DNA from: Haliotis asinina
Taxonomy: Eukaryota; Mollusca; Gastropoda; Lepetellida; Haliotidae
Length of the DNA stretch: 64,000 nt
NCBI RefSeq assembly: GCF_037392515.1
Contig: NC_090288.1
Location: forward strand, 1,054,001 to 1,118,000
Direction of reading: 5' to 3'
Below, one piece after another: positions 36,051-47,116 of this stretch. Both the position numbers and the translations under genes were made by a program. Numbering within the stretch: the first letter of the stretch is position 1; every line of letters starts with the position of its first letter. The notes under the pieces were generated by a model. That model had not been told where the DNA came from and did not search any database. It saw only the letters and a list, made by a program, of their open reading frames with translations.

Positions 36051-36132
36051 TCGGTGAAAATGTGAGTGTATCCTGCACCACTGCAGGGACCCGTCATAAA
36101 TACATCCAAAGTATATCAATACGTTGGAACAG
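36051..36132. repeat. 82-bp inverted repeat bounding spacer X (left, near gene C)
   Basis: Starts TCGGTGAAAATGTGAGTG and pairs with the reverse complement of 41534-41615. The same pair occurs around the X after gene E (61812-61893 with 63876-63957) and a single copy lies after gene D (50448-50529). Confidence 0.8.
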
Positions 36133-36790
36133 GAGCTATGCAAGATTACCTTTATTATTATTTACATACAATGCATTACATTGAGAACATTGTTACACAA
36201 CGAACATCGATGCCACACACCTAAACATCAGCTGTCACAGATAACTGCAGACAAAACGAGAATTCCATACACTTTTCATTCAGTTATCAACAAACAGTTA
36301 ATAACACTTACTACACCTAGCACAACACAACACATCATTATGCATGGTTACTACTGATCGTTCTTCATCCAAACAGATCGCATTTTTCCGTCACCGTGAT
36401 ATGGCTCGTTGCTAAGGCGCCATTAGCTCCCCAAGTTTCTGATTGTCCGGACTTTTGACCTTGCAGATAGCTTGCCGTTTTTGTTGATAACGATCGAGGA
36501 AATGGGCTGCATGAGAGACTTGCGGTTATGATGAGAGATAATACCCTGGGAGGCTTGGGAATGTAATTTCCATCCCTTTTCTCGTTTCATAATGTGTTTG
36601 CACCCTCAGCGGAATACCAACAACATCAACACACACATATTTATGTGTGTGTTAAAAGGTATATCTAATTAATGATTCATTGAACCTATAAATAATTGTC
36701 ACAATGGGATGATTTAAGTAAGTTTACTGACCTACTGGAATTATGTCACGTACACTGGGATTAAAGTACGGATACAGTGGATCTACAACA
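36133..36790. other. Spacer X, middle part
   Basis: Matches the reverse complement of about 63220-63875. Contains a 77-codon frame (36124-36357) also open at 63651-63884, but it overlaps the inverted repeat and shows no protein features. No gene supported. Confidence 0.5.
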
Positions 36791-36799
36791 TATCTAAGC

Positions 36800-37440
36800 T
36801 TACTGACTGTGTGAGTGAGTGAGTGAGTGAGTTAACGAATTAAAGTTTATAGTCACAGCTGACGTATTTCATTTATACCAGGACTTAAAATAATTATAAA
36901 TTCCTGGGATTTCAAATAAAGACAATACATAATATAAAAAAGGCTGAGGGTCGCTAGTAACCTAAGGTTGATCACCTCTCTAGGAACCATGGGGACTTAC
37001 AGTACTTTGGCTACCTGCATGGACTCTAGCTGGATTTGTACCATCCTTTCAACCATTTGCGATATTACTGATATTTAGCCATAATAAAACAAGAAATATT
37101 CTAAGATCAAAATCCTGTGTAGGGCTAAACTGAATTTCCGGACTAGCGTACCCTTTCAGGAGGACAATCATTCACAGTACTTCACCCTCTTCGAGGATGG
37201 AGCTAGTAACTATCCTAGTTGATAAATTATTCTACCGATTATAAGACGTCAGTTGCAGCATACTACAAAACTCAATTTTTGACATTGCTCACTATAAAAT
37301 ATATAATTAGTTTTAGAATCCCTGAGGAATTTGATAATCAATGCACTGATCTGACAAGATTTCAAGACCAAAAGCAGAGTTCTCATGCCCGATTGCTATT
37401 GGGGGAGATCCGACACCAACCCACCGACCAGCAATAGAAA
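36800..37440 (-). mobile_element. LINE 3'-end fragment with (GAGT)n tail
   Basis: (GAGT)n at about 36808-36831 followed by a 3' UTR-like sequence that shares phrases with the I/Nimb-type LINE 3' UTR (CCATGGGGACT, GGAGGACAAT, CTACCTGCATG). It is more diverged than the other LINE copies, so it is either an older insertion or a related family. Inverted counterparts at about 51240-51865 and 62590-63200. The 72-codon frame 37219-37437 lies in it and is not supported as a gene. Confidence 0.6.
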
Positions 37441-37934
37441 GAATCTGTCTTATACCACTGATTAATCTCTAGGGGATATTAATGTGAAAGGAGTGTATAT
37501 AGAAGTATGACATTTCAAGATACATTGCCTATTAAGAGCTGGTTTGATGTTTCTGTGCTCATATTGCACACTTTACTATAACTCTTTTAAAAAGAAACAA
37601 CGCAACAATAGAATAGTAGCTCATATATTTTTACCTGTCAAGGTATGATGTTCATTTAACCCCAAAAATTTGGACAATGAAGAAAAAATACTAAATGTAT
37701 TTGATGCATCTGAAAAACTTATAACCATGTTATTATAAAACAGATGCGATTTTCACAGTATATGTATGACCACTGGTGAAATTCCTCTGAAGTGGGACTT
37801 AACCCCCCAAAGGCAACAGAATCTCTACTTTAGAATGTCTAAAAGTTGAATTAAACATGATTTTTGACATTCATGAAGACATGAGCATGTGACAAAGTGA
37901 TATACGGAGCATCAGTTAACATCTTCGCTACAAA

Positions 37935-38495
37935 ATGGTTTCCATCGATGTCTACAGGGCAAGAATTGGACTATTCAAACAACCAAGAGGCACCCGCCAA
38001 GTAACACTCGAAAAACATGGCGAGTATTCACCAACAGTTGTCGTGTATGATCTACATTTTAGACTTTTCCTGTGTGCAATGCTATTTTCGCTGTATCTCG
38101 GAATGAGTTTTGCTCTTGTTTCCACCTGTGAAATTTTGATTTATATTCATATTTACCACAAGAACATATTTATGAAGTTTTTTTCCGTCAGTGACGTATC
38201 GCCAGGAGACACTGATTGGCCAGCTTGGCCAGTTTACCCTCAGGGGACGCTGGACCAATGTTTTCTTGGTGGTAACCCTGTGCCGGCTGGGGTTGTTCAT
38301 CATAGGATCCTTTGTTCTAACGACATAGAGATGAATCCCGTGCCCCTCACGCTTGAAGAAGTCAAGGAAACTCTCCTGAAGGAAGTACGTAATGTGAAAC
38401 GTGAACTTGGAAATCAAATTACCACACGTTCTACCGAGGTCCGAGACCTGGGAAAACTCTTCGACAACCTGGAAACTAAGTTATCTAATCTTTAA
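37935..38495 (+). pseudogene. CR1/L2-like LINE ORF1 N-terminus with degraded 2A motif
   Basis: A 186-codon frame: MVSIDVYRARIG, a hydrophobic segment (RLFLCAMLFSLYLGMSFAL), then SNDIEMNPVP (38319-38345) followed by a coiled-coil-like stretch. 2A peptides (consensus D-x-E-x-N-P-G-P) cause ribosome skipping and are reported at the N-terminus of CR1/L2-type LINEs in invertebrates. Here the key Gly is Val, so skipping should fail. The frame closes at 38495 while related sequence continues in other frames to 39089. Confidence 0.6.
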
Positions 38496-38747
38496 AGCCA
38501 CTTGGATAACATACTCCACAACCAAGAACTCATAAACGAGGACGTCAGTCTGGTAGCGGAGAAGGACTACATGGAGCAGGTCACTCAGTTAGACAGTGAG
38601 TTCGACAAGTTGGACTCCTTCAGCAGGCGGGATTAACGTCATTATCTACAACGTGGCGGAAGAGAGGGACGAATCCTACACCAAATGTAAGTCCAAAGTG
38701 ATCGATGTCTGGAATGAAAATGTTAAAGACTAAAACATGGAATAATA

Positions 38748-39089
38748 ATGATGTCCTCTGTGCCCATCGACTCGGTGCTCCCCGTAGTGATGGTTCCAGA
38801 CCAAGACCTCTCATTGCTAAGTTACAGTTTACTGAAGAGTAACGGCTACGGCGTATCCAGTGACCTCACTGTCAGACAACGTGAACAGCTAAAGGATGCG
38901 AAGGAACGGGGACTGATAGGATACTTCAAAAATGGAAAGTTGATTACAAGGCCACGCGATGATGAAACTCCACGCGAAACGGAGACACCCGTGAGAAGGG
39001 AACGACCAACGACCAAAGAAGAGGAGGTAGCAATCAGGTCAGGCCCCGGGCCCTTTCACAGAGGGAACTACGAAGTTAGACACCGGTAA
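38748..39089 (+). pseudogene. CR1/L2-like LINE ORF1 C-terminal piece
   Basis: Contains VRQREQLKDAKERGLIGYFKNGKLITRP, the typical closing stretch of L1-ORF1p-like RNA-binding proteins (RRM plus C-terminal domain). Upstream bases encode a RLGAP-like RRM piece in another frame. Confidence 0.6.
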
Positions 39090-39099
39090 TACTAATCAC

Positions 39100-39900
39100 G
39101 TGACTTTCCTATCTTGGAACATTCATGGTCTATATAAGAAACTTGTTGACAATGATTTTGTTAATTACCTTCATTCATTTCACGTTGTATGTTTGCTGGA
39201 AACGTTCATCACAGACTTCATAAATCTAAACTGGTTAACAGGATACCGATTGTTTTTCGCCCCTGCAGCTAAGCTGTCGACATCTGGCAGACATTCAGGT
39301 GGTGTATGTGTATGTGTGAGACAGGACATTGCAAACAAATCAAGGCCGAAATCAACAATCGTGTGTGTTTGAAGTTCCCCAGATCTGTGTTTAATTTACC
39401 AAATGACTTATTTCTTGTTTGTATATATGTACCCCCTGCGAACTCCCCTTTCGATGACCGAAGTACTGATTCAAGATGTCTCATTGATAGACTAGAGTCG
39501 TTTTTATATGACAACTGGTCTGATATGTCTATTTCACACGTACTGTTATATGGCGATTTTAATGCTCGCACTAGTAATGAAAACAATCCTATCTACGAAG
39601 ACCGTGATGAACTTGGTAATGATGATGTCTCTACAGATGTAGATAATGTTCCTGTTGACCAGCGCGTGTCCCACGACAGTGTGGTTAACAAATTCGGGCG
39701 TGTGTTACTGAATCTGTGTTACGTTTGTCGCTTGTTCATAATGAACGACACAGCAAAAGGAGGCAGAGGTGGAGAGTTTACGTTTCTTGGAGAAAATGGC
39801 TCAAGTGTCGATTATTTTCTTTATGTGCTGATTTGTTTGAATTCGTAAAAAAATTAAACGTTGGTGATAGATCTGATTGTGACCATTTTCCTCTGGAGCT
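39100..39900 (+). pseudogene. CR1/L2-like LINE endonuclease
   Basis: FLSWNIHGL at the start, CLLETF (motif II), VCIYVPPAN, YGDFNART (catalytic Asp and Asn kept), then SDCDHFPLELSL at the end, spread over three frames (39100-39372, 39306-39848, 39716-40036). Confidence 0.7.
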
Positions 39901-40116
39901 GTCTCTCACGTTCCCTTCTACTTACCGGTCTAACCAGACAGTGGATTGCGCTGAGAGTTTTAGGAAATTTGTATGGGATGCTTCCAAGCAGGATGATTAT
40001 ATAATGTTTCTCAAAGTCTGGATGTCAACGAAGAGTTAATATTTAGTAAATTAGATACTTCTCTTGAAGAGGGCATAGACAATTTTATAAAGTGTATTTT
40101 AGATTCGGCAGCTTGT

Positions 40117-41445
40117 ATGAGGAGACAGTTTAGACAAGGTGGTCTAAACCGTAAATCGAAATTCAACGAAGGGTGTATTGTAGCTAGATCGGGATCCAGG
40201 AAGGCCCTTAGGCAGTTTAGACGTTATCGCTCTGTGCAGGATCGTAGAAGGTATTGTAAAATCAGAAATAAGTATAAGAGTGCCTGTAGAGCTTTCAAGC
40301 GGGAAGTGCAAAACACAAGGATATCTCGACTGAATAGTACCCTCCACAGTCCAAAGCTATTTTGGCAAAATATTCGCACCCTCCAAAGAGGCTCCCTACC
40401 CTTATCGAGTATATCACAGGCAGAAGGGTTTTGCCACTTCAGGGACTTGTTTTCTAAGGACGATATTATCTATGATGCACATGATGATACAACAGATACA
40501 GATCGTGGATGTGACGAGTTGAGTGATGTTGATAAGTCTCTACTTGGGTCTCCTATTACAGAATTAGCAATAGTTAACGCAATATCTCGTCTTAAAGCTG
40601 GAAAGTCTGCTGGGGTGGATGGTGCTATTCCAGTGATGATCAAAACTGCCTTGCCTGAGATAATGACGTTCCTTATTAAAGGCTTTAACTTGGTATTTGA
40701 CTCCAGATGTTTCCCGTCTGAATGGGCTAAATGAATAATTGTTCCAGTATTTAAAAACGGAAACACATATAATCCTAACAATTATCGGGGCATCTCTCTG
40801 ACAAGTGTCATTGGACAGACGTTTGTATCCATTATCAATAATAAGCTAGACCAATGGTCAAATATGAGAGACCTGATTCCAGATTCACAACCTGGGTTTA
40901 GAAAAGAATACTCAACCTTTGATCATATTTTGACTCTATACTCAGTAGTCGAGCGACGTTTACTTTTTAGTAAAAGAAAATTGTATGTACCTTTTGTTGA
41001 TTTTAGAAAGGCTTTTGATTCCGTAGATAGAAATAAACTGTGGAAATGCCTTGGAAATGGGGGTCTTAAAAACAAAATGTTTGATATTATCAGATCAATG
41101 TATTCAAATGTAAAGTCTTGCGTTCGATGCGATAATGTTTTCAGCGACTATTTTGATTACCCTGTTGGTGTACGACAAGGTTGTGTTCTAAGCCCCATAC
41201 TTTTTTCATTCTTTATTAACGAACTATATTTTGACATTATACACTCTGGCAGGCATGGCATCCAATTATCTCCTGATCTTGCTGAACTCTTTATTTTACT
41301 TTTTGCTGACGATGTGATCCTAATGCCAAGCACTATTTTGGCCTTCAGAGGCAAATTAATAGACTATCACATTATTCAGATAACTGGCGACTTGACGTTA
41401 ATCTTGAAAAGACCAAAAATGTTGTTCTTCGTAAGGGTGGCCTAA
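40117..41445 (+). pseudogene. CR1/L2-like LINE reverse transcriptase
   Basis: Two long frames. The first (40117-40731) holds the linker and SAGVDGAIP. The second (40864-41442) holds FVDFRKAFDSVDRNKLW (motif A), GVRQGCVLSPILFS (motif B) and LFADDVIL (catalytic motif C). A stop at 40732 separates them, with NYRGISLTS readable between. The catalytic residues are kept, but the ORF is broken and the C-terminus degenerates after about 41440. Confidence 0.75.
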
Positions 41446-41533
41446 CGGCAGCTACAAAGAAATGCTACTTTAAAGGTGAATGTATGTCCGTTGTCAACGA
41501 ATATACATATCCAGGGATAACTGAGGGACACAA

Positions 41534-41615
41534 CTGTTCCAACGTACTGATATACTTTGGATGTATTCATGACGGGTCCCTGCAGTGGAGCAGGATACAC
41601 TCACATTTTCACCGA
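41534..41615. repeat. 82-bp inverted repeat bounding spacer X (right, near gene C)
   Basis: Reverse complement of 36051-36132 with few mismatches. Confidence 0.8.
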
Positions 41616-41941
41616 GACGTGATGTCATCACAATTGGAACGTGACTATAAACAGATGACAGGGTAGCAGCGGTACAATCAACTCAACTCGCCACATTTCC
41701 TTAAACATTACAGTGCTATTCCGTGCCGCTGTGTTGTGTAACAGTCCCGCTGTGTATTGTAATTATGACGCCTGTAGGTGTACCTTCCCTCATGGTTGTA
41801 GCATGGTATATCCATCATCGGATTTTGACACTACTAAGGGACGCAACTCTGATTCCCTAAGGATGAAGAACAGACACGAGACAGTTCTAGTGTACCCACA
41901 TTATTATTGAAATCTTGTAATAAACACTGTGATAAGGATCA

Positions 41942-43688
41942 TTACTCTGAGTCGAAAGCGTCAGCAAACTCCTTCTCCAGTACATTTTGCAAATCTGGGT
42001 CTGAAAGGAAATATTAGGCACTCATTACAATATACACAGACAACTATAGTTCAGCCATACTTCAAATCCAATCTTGCAGTCCCGAGGACTGGTTGTACAT
42101 GCTTCCTGTTTTCACTGTAGCACATGTTTTCATGTTGTTGATAGAATGTAATATAAGTAGAACACTGTTAATATCAGCTTTAGACTTCACTTGAATATGA
42201 ACATTTCAAGTTAATCTTATGTGCAAGAACGTATACAATTTTATCTGTAATGTTCGATTGTACAAAACCAGTACAATTCAACTCGTCATGTCCGATTACC
42301 TGAATCTATGGTCATGAAGTCATGGATGCTCCTCGAGAACTCCTCCAAACTCACGTTTGAATCATCTGAAATTGTTGAAATGATCAGTCCAAAACTCTTC
42401 ATTACTTAAGCATTATTTTCATGTTCACAATGAAATAACTTGTGATTAAAGTCAGGGTTATAGGGACTGTATATATCGTCATTATGTGAACGGTGAGTCA
42501 AGTTTACCGTTTTCATCAGCAAGTGAAAGTAGATCCTCGGCCGCCCTTCTCTCCATCAGTTCCTCAGCTTCTGATTGGTCAATGTTGCCATCCTTGTTCT
42601 TATCGAGGTCGTCAATACTTCGCTTACCAACTAGGGCTCCTGAAAGCAAAGAACACACAAATATATTCTCGCGCAGTAGCAAAAGTTACAAAGCAATGGC
42701 TTCAAACAAACACAATGAAATTTTTTCACACAAAAAAGCAAAACAAACACAAATTGCTACGGTTTGTTGAGATTGATAATAACAGGATTCTGTCCCCTTG
42801 ACTATTTCAATATTCTCTCAGAACAGAAGAAACAGTACTTCCAAACACAGTAATTCATGTTTCAGAGTTGAGTCCCCAGTACAATGAAAACCGCCTATTT
42901 AACTGAACGTGTTTTCAAAGAAGCACAATTATAACTCATTCGATCACTCAAACACCCAAGAACATTATTTGTTTGTTAAATAAGACACCTGAATTTTGGC
43001 ATTTCTTCATAAGCTAACTTGTTTCTTAGTCTAATGGTTCCACCTGTTTATCAGTCTCTTAGTGAACGGTCTTCAGTATGTTGGCGTTCAAATCCGTTGA
43101 TGATGTTCACATTGAAAACAAAGGAGAAACACATAATGTGGACACTTTTTACTATTAAAAGTCATCACTTACTGAAAGGTACAGTGTATTAATAGCTTTC
43201 GACCTCTGATACTTTTCAGAGTGGTTTTGACATCCAGTTACACATTTTGTAGATACCGGATGGGACTCAAGGAGAGAAAATGCGATATAGCAAAACTAAT
43301 GCATGCCAAAAATGTCCAAACTTTGATTACATTCTAAACGACGACGACTACCATTGTCTTCTGTTGTGCCTTGATTCTACTTATGGCAGAAATAAGTGGA
43401 TCCCACATTATTACCACAGATAATCTTCAAATAACTGAACTGATGTCCTCAAGAAATATTGATATACTGAGAGGTATGAAGTCTTAAACATGTTTGTAGA
43501 ACACTTTCCTGCACTGGCTTACCGACGGCTGGGTTGATGATGTGTTTGTATCGCCTGTAAACTCGGTACACCCGTCCAGCGGTTCGAAGTAAACGCCGGC
43601 CGCGGACCCTCAACCTGAATCTTCTCCAGGCGTCCGATTCCGACATCAGAACCACGGCCACAAGCAGGAGGACGAGGAACAGACGCAT
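41942..43688 (-). CDS. Cationic peptide / EF-hand precursor, copy C
   Basis: Coding exons on the minus strand: 43523-43688, 42508-42639, 42300-42365 and 41942-42000; introns of 883, 142 and 299 nt, GT-AG and phase 1. Predicted product equals that of copy E (Leu at residue 26). It is transcribed away from gene D, whose start codon is 3.4 kb to the right. No exact AATAAA at the position used by A and B. Looks intact. Confidence 0.85.
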
Positions 43689-44246
43689 TCTGGTCAGTTG
43701 ATATTATCTGCTTGACATATAGATCATTGTGCAAATTACAAACGCAATGAATAGTGGAACACACTACTGACAATATTTTTGTCTCCTATATCTGCCTTTA
43801 GAAGGATAACACGCTTATTATTCATCACAACTGTTTCAGACAATAATACCTTGAGATAATGACGTGAAATACGAGATAGGCCTTTATAGGTATGTCATGG
43901 GCATGACTGATATATTCTCTTGTTTGTAACTTCTTTTTTCATTTATGAAGGGGACGCTTATATGGATACAGTAGGCAGTTGAAATGGCGTTTAAAATATC
44001 AGCAGCTCTAAAGTTCTAAATTGTGAAAATGCTCCATTTTAATCATTATAATGTCTCAGATGGCAACCACCGCTGATTTCTGTACAAAAGAAGTGACTTT
44101 GTGTTTGTTGTCTGATGCAGTAGAAGAACCACTCCTGTGGCAATGTGGTGTGTCTTGATTCTGTTGGGATAGGTCTACTGTGTACTTCAGGATGCTGCTG
44201 TTTAACTACAATCATCAAATCAAGAAATCATAGAAATGTTACTTAC

Positions 44247-44305
44247 CAAAATAGACGACGAAAAGAGTTTCTGCAGATTGTATGTATAAACCACACATAT
44301 TTATG
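44247..44305 (-). promoter_or_regulatory. Putative TATA box and 5' non-coding exon, gene C
   Basis: CATAAATATG at 44296-44305 (minus) and donor GTAAGT after 44247. Confidence 0.45.
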
Positions 44306-44941
44306 CTTGTATGGATCAGAAACTCGTGAAAGGAAACAGGAAAATCACTTGAGATCTAAAAGATAACATCTCACAAATAATGGCGCTTGATTGGACAACA
44401 TGTTGGGTATCTGTACCATCGTTACAAGAAACAGCTGGGAGAGATGGATGTCAATGTGGAATATTGATTTAACACAGCTATTGCCATACTGACGTGTTAT
44501 TTAGGTCTTTGGAAATGATATTTTAACATGTTTACCAGCAGATGGCTAGATAGGTGGATAACGACCACTCGGATGTTGTTGGCGTCAGCAGTTTGTGACG
44601 GCAACAGCGAAACACATGTTCCCACTCTGCCTGTAATGGCAACACAAGCCCACCATGGTGCTAATCGCGCCTTTTTGGCAACAAACATTTTGTTTCAAAC
44701 CTACCTTACTTTTACTCTCTAAAATTGCTAGTATTTTCCCGCTACTTCAGCCATTATTTATTCTTTGTTTCGTAATCTTGACGAGTTGATCAATTTGATT
44801 TTCAGTGATCCATTCCAATGATGTTCAAAGTTACTTTTCCTTTAAGACCATTTAAGACGGCGTATTCCTTCGCATTGACGTTCTGTAATCAATTATTTTT
44901 CACTTCAAGTTTGAACAAAGTAACAAGAAGCAAAACGAAAT
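44306..44941. other. Upstream DNA of gene C
   Basis: Counterpart of 13036-13678. No gene supported. Confidence 0.5.
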
Positions 44942-44960
44942 TTCGAGTTTGGATAAAGAG

Positions 44961-45067
44961 TGAGTGAGTGAGTTAAAATTTAACGTCACATCGGCAATAT
45001 TGCAGCCATATAGTGACGAGAAATGTTGTAGATGCACACAAAAAAATACAAGTAATTAAAGAACCAG
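44961..45067 (-). mobile_element. I/Nimb-type LINE tail, 107 bp, strongly 5'-truncated
   Basis: Only the last 107 bp of the LINE, with its (GAGT)n end, flanked by a 19-bp repeat (44942-44960 and 45068-45086, TTCGAGTTTGGA then A/T then AAAGAG). It occupies the same 3' junction as the full-length LINEs upstream of B and E but has a different 5' junction. Confidence 0.75.
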
Positions 45068-45086
45068 TTCGAGTTTGGAAAAAGAG

Positions 45087-45960
45087 ACCTGAAATGACGC
45101 GAGTGAAATGGAAATCACAAAGAAATGAAGTTAGGAGCAAAAACAGGAAATCCAATTTAATAAGCTAGAATAATCAAAGGTACGAGCAAGTAGTTAATAT
45201 TCACAGATTTGGCCATAACCCTGAAGTAGAGATCATGCGGTCGCAATCACAAATATATAAATATAAATATCGAAATAAGATATACAAATAACTAAAATAA
45301 CGAGAACAATCACTGTAAGCATTTCTAAGTACTGCTGAAGTGCACTCTCCCATATGAAGATTTCCAAAATATCCTAAGTTGTTTCATCAAGGTGACATTA
45401 TTCAAAGTCTTTTTTCACCTTCACGTGAACGCCTGGTATGATCACATGCTGACAATATAGATGTCACATAGATGTCGGCATTGTACGTTGCTGTTAGAGG
45501 AGAACTAAGTTGCAATCCCCCTCACTGTGTGTTGTGTTCTTTGAAGCAGCTTTGCATTACGTTGTGATGAGATATGTTGTGTTGTGTTGTGTTGTGTTGT
45601 GTTGTGTTATGTTGTGATGTGTGTTAATGATATTAACTGTTTGTTGATGACTGGGTGAAACGTTTATGCAATTCTCATTTTGTCTGCAATTACCTGTGAT
45701 AACTAAGACTTTAGCATTGGCATATTGCAGTGATGTTCGGTGTGGAACAGTATTGTTAGCGTAAGACATTATACAGGTGTTTTAACACACCTCCCAAATT
45801 CATAAAACTATCCATTATGATGACCAGAAAGACAAAGTATAATTGATACGTCTGAGAAGGACAGCAACGACTTCAACCGAAACACTGAATACACATTAAA
45901 CACACAATACAACACAACACTGTACACTCAGTGACCGGGGTTCCATTAGGGACATATGTG
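45087..45960. other. Second copy of spacer X, LINE-proximal part
   Basis: Direct repeat of about 34947-35850. Contains a short (GTGTT)n run at 45574-45609 that is absent from the 35 kb copy. No gene seen. Confidence 0.6.
45574..45609. repeat. (GTGTT)n microsatellite
   Basis: About seven pentanucleotide repeats near the centre of the inverted duplication. Confidence 0.9.
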
Positions 45961-46550
45961 CAATAGTTCAATGGATGGGAACTATATCAGGTAAAAGTTT
46001 TGTATAATATTAAATAGTCCTCCACATGTCTGCTATATCACTTTTCCGAAGACGTTCTGAAACATTCTATTTAGGCTCAATCTTCATATAGCATTTTCGA
46101 CAGCACAATAGCGAAGTCGTGTCACCTTGGCAGAATGTAGAAATATTTAAAGAAATCGTCCTGTTTCAATTATCTGTTTCCAATGTTTGAGAGGTATATT
46201 CTCGTTATTTGTAAACATATTTCAATATTTACTGGCACTTGGTCGATATTGCAAGGTTATTCCGAAAACTGGGTATTCGAAGAATTTTCTTCAGCTTCAA
46301 TTGCTAGAACCTCACTTTTCGAAATTTCAGGTTTTTCCACTTGATTCCAAGTTCTATGAACCTGTGATGAACGTGTTAAAATATCATTTACCACTGACTA
46401 AATAACACGTCAGACTCGAGATAAGGGCGGCAAAACAATGTTTCTCTCCCAGCTGTTTCTTGTCATGATGGTAGAGATGCCCAACATATCCTCCAATCAA
46501 ATGTCATTCTACATCAGATATTATCTTTTTGTTTTCACGCGTGTCTCATG
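45961..46550. other. Upstream DNA of gene D
   Basis: The first 220 bp match nothing else in the window. From about 46160 there is diverged similarity to the DNA upstream of the other gene copies. No gene seen. Confidence 0.5.
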
Positions 46551-46558
46551 CAGATATT

Positions 46559-46617
46559 CATAAATATGTGCGGTCTATACATGGTATCTGTTGAAACTCC
46601 ATTTGAGGTCTGTTTTG
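46559..46617 (+). promoter_or_regulatory. Putative TATA box and 5' non-coding exon, gene D
   Basis: CATAAATATG (46559-46568) and donor GTGAGT after 46617, kept although the surrounding DNA is clearly diverged from the other copies. This preservation is the best argument that the block is functional. Confidence 0.5.
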
Positions 46618-47116
46618 GTGAGTAACATTTTTCTGATATCCTTGTCCATGTATGGAAGCACGTTTTTTACACTGGATGGGTATGCAGCTTAATTTGTGAA
46701 CTTGTACACAGAAGTCCTATCCTGAATTAAAACATGTTCGATAACACCTGGTGTCAGCACTAATGTTGAGTGATCACCCCACATTTCATCACTAAGTGCT
46801 ACTCTTGAGAAGTGTCTCAATTCGGCGGATCCCATCACCGGTACTTTTTACTGAATGTTGATATCAGTTCTTTGTTCGATGATTTAAGAGAACATCGCAC
46901 CACCCGCAATTGTCTAACACAGAAATATTAGCTACTTTGTGAGAGGTGGTTATTGTGTCTGGAGACATCATCATAGTCAACAACAATTGCCGTGTTATCC
47001 TTGTTAAAGCGGATACAAGAGACAAAACATATTGTCAGTAGTTTATTCCACTTTTGATTGCGTTTGAAATTTGCACAATGATCTATATGTCAAGCAGATA
47101 ATATCAACTGACCAGA

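Larger units (their letters stand above)
37836..41521 (+). mobile_element. CR1/L2-like LINE, degenerate
   Basis: Inserted in the spacer X next to gene C; the equivalents after genes D and E lack it. Order: N-terminal segment ending in a 2A-like motif (37935-38345), coiled-coil and RRM-type ORF1 remnants (38346-39089), endonuclease (39100-39900), RT (40117-41445). It is broken by stops and frameshifts and the clade call is by motif wording only. About 150 bp of spacer DNA present at D and E are missing here, so the insertion came with a deletion. Confidence 0.75.
25790..44947. repeat. Left arm of large inverted duplication
   Basis: Read from 44947 leftwards, this arm holds gene C, spacer X (interrupted by a CR1/L2-like LINE), a nearly full-length I/Nimb-type LINE and gene B, all on the minus strand. 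The same order is found on the plus strand between about 46.3 and 61.8 kb. The match is strong for the genes, the LINE (29270-34933 against 52484-58469) and parts of X. Centre-proximal DNA (45-46.5 kb) is less well matched, so this is not a perfect palindrome. Confidence 0.8.
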
